Shown here piece by piece: positions 46,471-54,394 of a DNA stretch of 64,000 nucleotides (position 1 is the stretch's first letter; each line of letters starts with the position of its first letter). Under the pieces are notes generated by a model. The model made no database searches and had not been told where the DNA came from. It saw only the letters and a list, made by a program, of their open reading frames with translations. Both the position numbers and the translations under genes were made by a program. Source of the DNA: Anaeromonas frigoriresistens (lineage in GTDB: Bacteria > Bacillota > Clostridia > Tissierellales > SIT17); NCBI RefSeq assembly GCF_016820655.1, contig NZ_WSFT01000050.1, positions 39,369-103,368 on the forward strand, read 5' to 3'.

Positions 46471-46893
46471 CTACGTATTGCTTTTTTCCCACAAATGAAT
46501 AATAATCTTATATAGAAAAAATAGAAAAAGAGTACCAAAAAAAGTCACTGTGAAACCGCCCAATATACGTTTAATATCCATCCCTATCTTTGAAAAAACA
46601 ATAATCGCTGATAGTATGCCTGTCAATAATGGAACTAAAAATACAAAGTATCGTTGCTCTTTTTTGTTCATTGAAACAGGATACGTGATGGGAATCCCTT
46701 TAATCGCTAAAGCAAAAAATTGTGCTAACGATGCAATAAACCAAACTAAAAAGAAGTCAAGTGTATCCATAAGGGTTTGATCCAAGACAAACCACCGATA
46801 CAATAGCACTGCAAATATACCAAACCAAAAAATCGTATAGCCAATACTTTTCGCTATTTTAACATCTGCATTTACTCTCTCATCATTTTTCAT
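46471..46893 (-). CDS. DUF6773-like membrane protein
   Basis: 140 residues with four membrane segments (IGYTIFWFGIFAVLLYRWF; FFLVWFIASLAQFFALAI; YFVFLVPLLTGILSAIIVF; FTVTFFGTLFLFFLYKI). It overlaps the upstream XRE regulator gene by 11 bases. This XRE-membrane protein pair is common next to ABC exporters in Clostridia; the membrane protein may modulate the regulator (inference). Family name from memory. Confidence 0.7.
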   Translation of the reverse strand: MKNDERVNADVKIAKSIGYTIFWFGIFAVLLYRWFVLDQTLMDTLDFFLVWFIASLAQFFALAIKGIPITYPVSMNKKEQRYFVFLVPLLTGILSAIIVFSKIGMDIKRILGGFTVTFFGTLFLFFLYKIIIHLWEKSNT

Positions 46894-47104
46894 TTACATC
46901 CTCCTCTAACCAAAATAGTTGATCAAGAGACTTATTTAGAACTTGGCATAATTTAAGCCCTAAAGCTATTGTGGGATTATATTTCTCTTTCTCTATAAGC
47001 CCTATTGTTTGCCTTGTTACCCCTACTTTTTCAGCAAGTTCTTCTTGAGTGAGTTGTTTCTCATTACGGTTTTGTTTAACACTGTTCTTAATTATATAAA
47101 TCAC
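46883..47104 (-). CDS. small XRE family regulator
   Basis: About 70 residues, almost only a helix-turn-helix (EKQLTQEELAEKVGVTRQTI, then GLIEKEKYNPTIALGLKLCQ), YozG-like. The start is unclear: GAGGTGA is followed by ttat-ATA-ATT-AAG, so an ATA or ATT start would fit the site; GTG 47104 lies on it. A large perfect palindrome (47122-47169) lies just upstream, probably its operator. It leads the operon that runs into the ABC exporter. Confidence 0.82.
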   Translation of the reverse strand: MIYIIKNSVKQNRNEKQLTQEELAEKVGVTRQTIGLIEKEKYNPTIALGLKLCQVLNKSLDQLFWLEEDVNEK

Positions 47105-47121
47105 CTCGATTTTGAATAAAT

Positions 47122-47169
47122 AAATGCAAAATATATATTCCATCTGATTGTAATATATATTTTGCATTT
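47122..47169. promoter_or_regulatory. 18-base perfect inverted repeat, XRE operator
   Basis: Arms aaatgcaaaatatatatt and its complement, 12-base spacer, directly before the XRE gene. No U-tract, so an operator rather than a terminator. Confidence 0.8.
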
Positions 47170-47295
47170 AGTCAAATAAAAAGTAATACAATTTTCGAAT
47201 GGAATCAAAAAACGATGACAGGCACTAAGTTAATAAGTTATTAAATATTCAGACAATATCCTCAGTCTATATTCATGAATTCTAATACCAAGATT

Positions 47296-47329
47296 AAACC
47301 TCTAGGCATCCATGTTTGCCTAGAGGTTT
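47296..47329. terminator. terminator
   Basis: Perfect 13-base arms (aaacctctaggca/tgcctagaggttt), followed by ttacta. It stands between the XRE promoter and rlmD remnant copy 12. Confidence 0.85.
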
Positions 47330-47399
47330 TTACTAACTAAAACATCGTATTAACTTTCGCCCTTGCAAGCCTTGCCACACACTCAGTCGTAGAATGTTT

Positions 47400-47685
47400 C
47401 CAATCGCACTTCGCTTCACTCGTACTCTTGGACATTCCTGACATGAAACGTACATCTGCTTCTTCAGTCCCTTTACTCCTTCACAAGCAGTGTTACCGTC
47501 TCCACATAGCTTGAGAGGACAGAATGAATGTCCTTCGAGTTATCAGTACAAGGGAACATATCTATAGCATTTTTAGCAATATCGGTAGGAGGGAATATAT
47601 CGAGTAGCTATAGTCCCATTTCCAAATGGGTTTTGGTAGAAAAGTTGATATTACTTTTTAAAAAAATATGGAGTCCCCCCTATGC
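47400..47685 (-). repeat. methyltransferase 3'-end remnant, copy 12 (composite)
   Basis: Minus strand reads NAIDMFPCTDNSKDIHSV then LSSYVETVTLLVKE-stop (47473-47585), the same variant as copy 11. Left of it cgtacatctgcttcttcagt matches the insert inside copy 8. Right of it, minus strand STKTHLEMG (about 47625-47651) and the gttttggtagaaaa arm to cccccct mark another nested end. Confidence 0.78.
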
Positions 47686-47697
47686 CCATTCACTTTC

Positions 47698-48216
47698 TTA
47701 AACCTCTGCTTTAACAAATGTAAAGACGTGAATGTCTGTAAATAGTATGGCTTGATTTCCTACTGTGAATATAAAATCATATTGATCGTACAAAGGATCA
47801 TCAATATAAATTCTTTTTTCTAAATATTTAATTGTATTTTCCTTACTAATTCTATTTTTTATGTCTCTAATTGATATTTTAAATTGTTTTAAAAAGTTCT
47901 CTTTATTATCTTTGTTAAATTCGAGAAAATATACAGGTTCTTTATTCCTAAGCACAAAATTTTCAATCATATTATCCTCTCTGAATTTTAAAGAAACTTC
48001 CTTATAATACATTAGTTCTTTTTCATTTTTTAGCCATTTAATAAAATCATTTTCTTCTAATAAATGAGCATGGCTTCTATATACATAAACTCCTTCTGCT
48101 GAATTAATTGCATCAATAACTATTTCAGTAGTATTATTTATATCATAGTCCTGCCAAACTGAAAAATCAGTAATGTAAAGCTCTTTTATATCATGATACT
48201 TTTCATATGTACTCAT
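47698..48216 (-). CDS. hypothetical protein
   Basis: 172-residue soluble protein (MSTYEKYHDIKELYITDFSV...; ends ILFTDIHVFTFVKAEV). I recognise no family. The start ATG lacks a strong site. Single gene whose stop lies 12 bases from remnant copy 12, so its transcript would read through that copy. Confidence 0.6.
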   Translation of the reverse strand: MSTYEKYHDIKELYITDFSVWQDYDINNTTEIVIDAINSAEGVYVYRSHAHLLEENDFIKWLKNEKELMYYKEVSLKFREDNMIENFVLRNKEPVYFLEFNKDNKENFLKQFKISIRDIKNRISKENTIKYLEKRIYIDDPLYDQYDFIFTVGNQAILFTDIHVFTFVKAEV

Positions 48217-48318
48217 AAAGTTTACTCATCCTTTCATTTAAAATCCTAATATTCAAACTCTATACCTGTAGCCTAACTGTAAAGTTGTTCTATAGGTCTG
48301 TTATTCCCCCTCTTGATT

Positions 48319-49656
48319 CTAATCATTTGACATTATAGATAAAATTTCCTTAGCTATAGAATTAAAATCGATGTCACTTGTATTGGTTAATAAAAAGAAA
48401 CCCGCATTTTTATCTTCTACAATTCCTATAAAACAACTAAAACCCATTGTCTGACCGTTATGCCAAATTATTGTGTAATCTTCAATAAAGTTTTTATCTA
48501 TTATCCAACCCAACCCCATACTTTCATGCTCATCTATTTCGAAAAATGCTTCTTTCGATAAAGCTATAAAATCATCTTTATTACCTATAACTGCTTTAAG
48601 AAAACTTAACATATCTTCTCCTGATGACCTAATTCCACCTGCACCTGCCATACCGTTTTCTAAATTTAGTGGTGACGCGATTAACCCGAAACTTAAACTC
48701 CCCACTCTATTGTATTTATAAAAGCCTCTATTATAGGAATCTTTGTGATTTTCAGTAAGGTTTACTATTGTGTTTTCTAACTTAAGTCTATCCAGAATAA
48801 CTTTTTTAAGGTTTTCTTCATAAGTTAATCCTTCTTTATCAGATAACAAAAACCCTAGTAGCCCCATACCAACATTAGAATAATCCGAGTTTCAACCTAT
48901 TTCACTGGTGACTTCCATGGTTTCCATATAGTCGAATATCCTTTTCTCAGTAAATTTATAGTATGGATTTGTCCCTAAAAGTCCAGCAGAAATATTGATT
49001 ATTATATCTCGAGGATTCGATATGACTCGAGGTAAGGATGAAGTATGAGTAGCTAAATTTTCTAAGGTTATCTGCTTGTATAATTCCTTGTTTTTATATA
49101 TTTCTTCGGGTAATAAGGTGTTAATAGGTTGGTTTTCCACTATACTATCAGTTAAGATAGCATCTGCTAGCATCATTCCTGTAAATACTTTGCTAATAGA
49201 TCCTATCTCGTATAATGTTTTTTCATTTACTTTTTCATTTCTTAAAAAATCTCTATTGGTCTTATATCCATAGGTGTATATTTGTGATCCACTTTCATCA
49301 ACTATACCTATCACCAAACTGGGTATATCATTGTTTTCAATGTAATTTTGTATTGCTACTTTATATGGTTTATTACTTTTATCCTCATCATTTACTCTTT
49401 CTAGCATAGGTTCGTTGTACCATGAAAGATTTAGTCTTGCTGTAAATATAATTACTATTATTAATCCAAATGATAATCTAACTATACCATTAACTTTAGT
49501 CCGAGTAATTTTCTCATTATTTGGGTATGGTTTTTTCTTTTTTTCAGCATGTTTTACAGCTACTCCTTTAGGATTAACAATTCTTTTGATACCTTTATAA
49601 AAAAACGAATCAATTATCCCGTAAATTAAGGCCAAAATAGGTAAGTATTTTAACAT
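48319..49656 (-). pseudogene. serine hydrolase (beta-lactamase fold) with one in-frame TGA
   Basis: One frame of 446 codons interrupted only by TGA at 48892-48894. The N-terminal part has two membrane helices, then the serine hydrolase domain with nucleophile motif GSISKVFTG (SxxK). The stop falls in TSEIG-stop-NSDYSNVGMGLLGFL, right before the YSN motif. The C-terminal part ends with WHNGQTMGF (HxG) and TNTSDIDF. Because only one codon is affected, this is a recent nonsense mutation, readthrough, or a sequencing error. Confidence 0.88.
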
Positions 49657-50241
49657 GCACTTTCACCCCTTTCCTACTCTTTCATCTATTAGAAAATCTA
49701 TATCTCACTTTGATAGCAACTTTTTCATATCCGACTATACAAATCACTGTTTTTTAACACCATATCTCTATCCCTACATTAAACTTATTTACTTTTTTTG
49801 TATGCTTGTCATCCATCTACTGGTTTCTTAGGATCCTTTGGGAATATCCCAAGCCAACCTAGATTCATAAACTCCCTCTATTTTTTCTTCACAGATTAAA
49901 ATCTGAACAGGACATTCTCATATCCCACATTTTTCCGAAGGCTCTTTTTCTTTGATATAGCCCTTTTTTTCATCCTCACAGTAATTAGTTTACAATACTA
50001 TTCTAGTCTTAGAAGCTAAAAATAACAATTATCAAATGGAAAATATTGTTATAAATTAACATTTAAAACATTGTTGACAGCACTACATCTTTTGCTAAAC
50101 GGTTGAACCCTTAAAGCAAAACTACATTTTTAGTGGTGAGTACAATCCAGCTCTTTCTACCTATCTTCTTCAAACACATATGTATTAAGCCGTCTGCTTT
50201 AGGTATAAAAACCTGATATAATCAACTATTTCGCCTTATTT
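49657..50241. other. intergenic, possible small coding remnants
   Basis: Mostly stop-rich. On the minus strand near 49835 an ATG opens NLGWLGIFPKDPKKPVDG-stop after a good RBS (agaggga), perhaps the end of a lost gene. Nothing else supported. Confidence 0.35.
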
Positions 50242-51162
50242 TTAATCTAATACAGATAACCACAGCTCTGCCGACTCTATCACAAGTTCTGATACCAGTT
50301 CTATGAATGGCTCATAATTCATAGTTGTATGGGCCATATCAAGAACATCATAGTATCTTGCCCGCTCCTCATTCTTTATTATAATAGGAGGGTATCCATT
50401 TCTCATTAACTCAAAATTAAGAAGCAGTCTTGCAGTTCTTCCATACCCGTCAATGAATGGATGAATTTTCACAAACTCTCCATGTAACAATGTCGCTCTC
50501 ACCACTGGATGAAACTCTTTCCATTCATTCTGATATTCTACAATAAGTTTTTGCATCAAATATCCAACTTGATAATGTTTAGGTGGTATATGTTTCGCTC
50601 CACTTATTACAACATTCTCACTTCGGTATTTACCAGCATTGATATTATCTATTTCTTTCAATATCAGAGCATGAATGTTTTTTATATTCCATTCAGAAAG
50701 TGGTTCTTTATTAGAAATAAGATCTTCTACAAAGAGTATTGCTTGTCGATGATTAATTGTTTCTAGATGTTCAACCATGGTTTTCCCACCAATGGTAATT
50801 CCTTCAAGAACAACTTTTGTCTCTGATAATGTTAGAGTATTTCCTTCTATTGCATTACTATGATATGTCCATTCAACAATGATTTTCTCTTGCAGCGATT
50901 TAGAAAGTCCTTTGGAAAAAGGTCTGTGCTCATCAATAGAGTGTTTAAGTGAATCAATATAACTGAAGTCAAATTCTAATCCAATGTAGTTCTTCTTATT
51001 TATTTCTCTTGCGTCCACAGGTTTAACAGCATCAAAAGGTATGGACCAATTACGGCCAATTTTTATTACTCCTTCGATACGACCTTCATTGCATAGCACT
51101 CGGATTCTACGATCACTTATTCCCCATTTTTCACTTGCTTCCTTTGAACTTATATACTTCAT
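50242..51162 (-). CDS. Fic domain protein with N-terminal HTH
   Basis: 306 residues from ATG 51162 (GAGGTGA 5 bases upstream). N-terminal helix-turn-helix (SSKEASEKWGISDRRIRVLC). The Fic domain follows with the inhibitory helix motif in SNAIEGNTLT (SxxxEG) placed N-terminal, and the catalytic loop VKIHPFIDGYGRTARLLLN. The usual motif is HPFx[D/E]GNGRxxR; the Asn is Tyr here. Fic enzymes transfer AMP or other groups to proteins. The HTH and a 43-base palindrome just upstream suggest self-repression. Target unknown. Confidence 0.9.
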   Translation of the reverse strand: MKYISSKEASEKWGISDRRIRVLCNEGRIEGVIKIGRNWSIPFDAVKPVDAREINKKNYIGLEFDFSYIDSLKHSIDEHRPFSKGLSKSLQEKIIVEWTYHSNAIEGNTLTLSETKVVLEGITIGGKTMVEHLETINHRQAILFVEDLISNKEPLSEWNIKNIHALILKEIDNINAGKYRSENVVISGAKHIPPKHYQVGYLMQKLIVEYQNEWKEFHPVVRATLLHGEFVKIHPFIDGYGRTARLLLNFELMRNGYPPIIIKNEERARYYDVLDMAHTTMNYEPFIELVSELVIESAELWLSVLD

Positions 51163-51184
51163 CAATATCACCTCATCAATATAG

Positions 51185-51227
51185 TATACCGTTATCGGAA
51201 TATTGACAATATTCCGATAACGGTATA
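51185..51227. promoter_or_regulatory. 43-base perfect palindrome before the Fic gene
   Basis: Two 21-base perfect arms (tataccgttatcggaatatt-g and complement) around one base. It contains promoter-like ttgtca and tatact on the minus strand. Ends 22 bases before the Fic start. Confidence 0.85.
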
Positions 51228-51292
51228 ACGAAAGGATTATCTTCTCTTTTATTTCTGCTGCGCATTGTATAAAAAGTATCACTTGATTTTAT

Positions 51293-51366
51293 TGTCATCC
51301 TGAACGGAGTGAAGGATCTTAGGTTCTAAAATACAGATTCTTCGTCGCGAACTCCTCAGAATGACA
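51293..51366. repeat. MITE-like imperfect palindrome
   Basis: tgtcatcctgaacggagtga at the left pairs with tctgaggagttcgcgacgaa-type sequence of the right end (…cctcagaatgaca). GC-rich compared with surroundings. Copies of this tgtcatcctga type are widespread dispersed repeats in Clostridia (from memory). Confidence 0.75.
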
Positions 51367-51536
51367 GAACCAATACTTCATAATTTTCTACAACTACTCA
51401 TTAATATATTCTGCTATATCATTCAACTATCTATGCAAAACTCCACACAGTAATACAACCTTTAAAAGCATATATTTATTTCCATCGACTTAAAACAGTC
51501 TGTCTCCATAGTACCTAAAACCCTTAATTTCATCCA

Positions 51537-51620
51537 TTATTTTCGCTCTATCAACACCACTGTCTCCACGTAGGTTTTGAAATAAATCTAATAATAATTA
51601 GCGAAATAAATAGAGGGTTA
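51537..51620 (-). repeat. rlmD 3'-end remnant, copy 13
   Basis: Minus strand reads IYFKTYVETVVLIERK-stop (51537-51587), then the right arm ggttttgaaataaatctaat to tatccccta. It lies downstream of the flavodoxin gene. A degraded second tail (gtctccatag, near 51503) may precede it. Confidence 0.78.
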
Positions 51621-51655
51621 TCCCCTATCATACATTATTATTGAAAAAAGCGCAT

Positions 51656-52210
51656 CTAATTTTCTTTAGATGAAGGTCTATTAAGTAGTTGGTTTAAATA
51701 GTCAATCATAGGCTTTATATATTCACTACTAGAATGATCGTATGATTTTGAAATAGCTTTACGAGTTCCCTCTTCTATATCTGATTTATTATTTTTAAAT
51801 TCTAGTACTCTGTTATAAGTTCTCATTATAGTTTTATCAAGTAAGCCCATTTTTTCATAATTAATTCCGCTCTGAAAATAGTAAAATTTAATGCTATTTA
51901 GCTCATTTACTGAAAAATTATTCATTTCTATTGTTGAAAAAATCTCTTTGCTATAAGGTGCTCCCCCTGTTGCAAAAACAACAATCTTTTTACTACTCAA
52001 ATCCAATACTTTCTTTTTAAATTCCTTTACTCCTTGTATATGACCAGCGTGCATACCAGCTCCATAAATAATAATATCATATCTATTCAAATCAACATTA
52101 TTAACCTGATCAAAAGGTATTGTCTGACAAGTAATCACTTCAGTAATCCAATCTACATATTTTTTTGTAAACCCAGTCTTGGTTTTATATATTATTAGTA
52201 TAGATTCCAT
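51656..52210 (-). CDS. flavodoxin-domain protein
   Basis: 184 residues. Flavodoxin-like fold: ILIIYKTKTGFTKKYVDWI (FMN phosphate loop TKTGFTKKY), DIIIYGAGMHAGHIQG and IVVFATGGAPYS for the flavin-contact loops. Resembles HemG-like and other menaquinone- or flavin-linked flavodoxins. Physiological partner unknown. A single gene with an rlmD remnant downstream. No strong RBS seen. Confidence 0.82.
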   Translation of the reverse strand: MESILIIYKTKTGFTKKYVDWITEVITCQTIPFDQVNNVDLNRYDIIIYGAGMHAGHIQGVKEFKKKVLDLSSKKIVVFATGGAPYSKEIFSTIEMNNFSVNELNSIKFYYFQSGINYEKMGLLDKTIMRTYNRVLEFKNNKSDIEEGTRKAISKSYDHSSSEYIKPMIDYLNQLLNRPSSKEN

Positions 52211-52263
52211 GTTACCACCCTCATTTTTTATCCCTATATATTTTTATCTATAATAAATCCCCA

Positions 52264-52520
52264 TTACACTGAATTCATCAGTAAATTGCTCTCACTTTTA
52301 AACATCACAATAAGATGAATTACAATATCTGTTGAAGTTTCTTTCTTGCAAAATCTATCGTTTAGAAAAACTTTTTGACCATGAATATACATAGTTGCAT
52401 GAGCAATTTGATCATTATTACATTCTTGTGAATAATCACGATTATAAACAATACTTTCTCCTTTAGTACTAAAACTCTTTTCATAAAAAGTAATTGCTTC
52501 TCTATCATCCCAACTGGTTC
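52264..52520 (-). pseudogene. VOC/PhnB-like fragment
   Basis: Minus strand frame DDREAITFYEKSFSTKGESI, then IAHATMYIHGQKVFLNDRFC to a stop at 52264, matches the PhnB-like VOC pattern (EAI.FY...; HA..I.GQ...L.D). A frameshift near 52520 separates it from the preceding IVNIEPVG. N-terminus and end degraded. Confidence 0.65.
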
Positions 52521-52639
52521 AATATTCACTATCACCCTATCTGAAATAACCACAACTATCACAAATGTATTATATAAAAACGAACTTATGAGAAAAGCAA
52601 CTTATAAGTACCCTTAGTTTTTATAAGACAAAACATGAC

Positions 52640-53707
52640 TTATAAAACCGATTTAATAACTTTTAAAATAGCTTTTGTAACAGCAGAATGTCCTGCACCA
52701 TTTATCTGATTTGTAGTACCGGTAAAATATAAATCCGTATCAGGATTATACCATGCAAAGGAACCAGTTTGTCCCCAAAACCCTACAATCTCTGTTATTC
52801 GTTTAAATGGAGAAATTACTCTAGGAATAAAGAGTTTTTCCAATCCTATTCCATAATAGAAAAGACTAGGTGGAGGTAATATGAAATTCCACTTTTTCAA
52901 GTCTTCTATACTGTCTTTTGGAAAAAAGTGTCCATTAAAAAACTCTTTTAAAAAGATCATTGATTCCTCTGCTGTAGAAACAATACCTCCTTCCGATGTT
53001 ACTGATACCATGTAATTCGGAAGCCATAATTTTTTTGACTTATAATAAAAAGGAACAGGCTTATTGTCAGAGGGATCTTTATAAGCATAGGTATTCTTAA
53101 AATTAAGCTCATCAAATATGTACTCTTTAAATACTTCACTAATATTCTTCTGTGTAATTGTTTCAATAATTTTGCTAATAAGTTGATAGTTAGTGTCAGA
53201 ATATGCTGCTTTCCCTTTTTTTCCTGGTACAAAATTAGGTATAAGCTCTTTGACTAAGTTTATTGTTTTATCTAGATTCCATGATTCATCTTTGCCATCT
53301 AGGAGTTCTGAAGCAGAGGTTTTTCCATCGGATTGTTTATGAAAAAAGTAATCTGGTATTCCAGAGGTATTTGAAATAAGATGTTTAATGGTAATCTCAT
53401 TGGAATAGTCAACACCTTTTAAAACATGAAGTCCTTCCATGAACTCATCAGATAAATATTTTGAAATTTTATCATGAAGATTTATTCTTCCTTCCTTTAT
53501 AAGCTTCATAATAACTGCTGTTATGTATAGTTTCGTGACACTAGCAATAAAATATTGGCTATCCTTTTTCATCTCCCCAGCGGCTCCTGTCCAGCAAAAA
53601 CTGTTATCCCCGCTTTCAACGCAAAGTACCGCACTAAAAACGTCTTTTTTATTTCCAATCTCTTCAACAACATTATTAAGAAATTCTTCTTTTATTCTCA
53701 ACCCCAT
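52640..53707 (-). CDS. serine hydrolase of the beta-lactamase/DD-peptidase family
   Basis: 355 residues, no signal peptide, so cytoplasmic. Nucleophile motif YFIASVTKLYITAV (SxxK), then a Tyr motif in AAYSDTNYQLISKI, and GHSAVTKAI near the C-terminus. It belongs to the broad class C-like group (EstB, LACTB-like). Esterase or peptidase activity is more likely than beta-lactam resistance. A second, broken member of the family is at 48319. GGGGAG before ATG. Confidence 0.87.
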   Translation of the reverse strand: MGLRIKEEFLNNVVEEIGNKKDVFSAVLCVESGDNSFCWTGAAGEMKKDSQYFIASVTKLYITAVIMKLIKEGRINLHDKISKYLSDEFMEGLHVLKGVDYSNEITIKHLISNTSGIPDYFFHKQSDGKTSASELLDGKDESWNLDKTINLVKELIPNFVPGKKGKAAYSDTNYQLISKIIETITQKNISEVFKEYIFDELNFKNTYAYKDPSDNKPVPFYYKSKKLWLPNYMVSVTSEGGIVSTAEESMIFLKEFFNGHFFPKDSIEDLKKWNFILPPPSLFYYGIGLEKLFIPRVISPFKRITEIVGFWGQTGSFAWYNPDTDLYFTGTTNQINGAGHSAVTKAILKVIKSVL

Positions 53708-54300
53708 TGTTACTCCCCTTTTAAAAAATAAAATTATAGAATTTTACATCTATACTAATTATTATAACCTTAATACTATAATATGTATATGTCATATCAA
53801 GGTCAATTGTATGATTATCTCTCAACGGGTAGTAGAATTATAATGCTAAAACGTAGTTATAATGCAATATCCTCACTAAAGACCCCTTTTAGATTAGGAG
53901 GTATTAATTAATTATTAAAATGTCATCTTATTGATTTCTAAATCCTACCTTACTAGAATAGGGGTAAGCATAATTAATAAAGTAATTAATACATTAATAT
54001 ATCGCTTTATATTTACTCCCTATATCCTTAGTATTCATTTTAGTAGTAGAAAGTTAAAAACGTCTTATATAAAACTTAAATTTATCTTAAATTAAATATT
54101 TTTTATAACTTTTCACAAAGGTCATTCCTATTTCTATCAGAAAAAATCACTAAGTCTAATGTATTCATTTTGAAGTTTTGTTTATTATATGTTTTTTATT
54201 TCTAAAATAATATTTCTATTATTACAGTAACAAATCCTCTTTCTAATTTTCACCGGTATAAAGGAATTTCTTATTTGATATACTTTTTATATTCTTCATA
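53708..54300. other. AT-rich gap left of rlmD
   Basis: No gene or hairpin I can support. This is the DNA next to the 3' end of the intact rlmD, hence the point of newest insertion if the accretion model holds. Confidence 0.4.
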
Positions 54301-54326
54301 AAAGTAAAATACCTCTATAAAAAAAA

Positions 54327-54350
54327 TTCCTCAAACATCAGTCTGAGGAA
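54327..54350 (-). terminator. native rlmD terminator
   Basis: ttcctcaaac/gtctgaggaa stem with 4-base loop, about 45 bases past the rlmD stop. Reference copy for the hairpins at 10160, 11771, 13344, 19854, 30229, 33608 and 36327. Confidence 0.82.
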
Positions 54351-54394
54351 ACATATATTTTACTATTAAGTTCATTTAAAACCTCTTAAAAGCT

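Noticed and set aside
47400..47685. Structured RNA or riboswitch upstream of a gene
   Set aside because: The conserved sequence lies downstream of minus-strand genes and is explained by coding remnants in a fixed frame.
48892..48894. Selenocysteine codon (TGA) in the serine hydrolase
   Set aside because: The residue is not a redox or catalytic position in this family and no SECIS-type hairpin is evident after it.
52640..53707. True beta-lactamase
   Set aside because: No signal peptide and only general class C-like motifs; the broader serine hydrolase family is safer.
53708..54300. Origin or phage remnant in the gap left of rlmD
   Set aside because: Only AT-rich sequence without repeats, boxes or coding frames.
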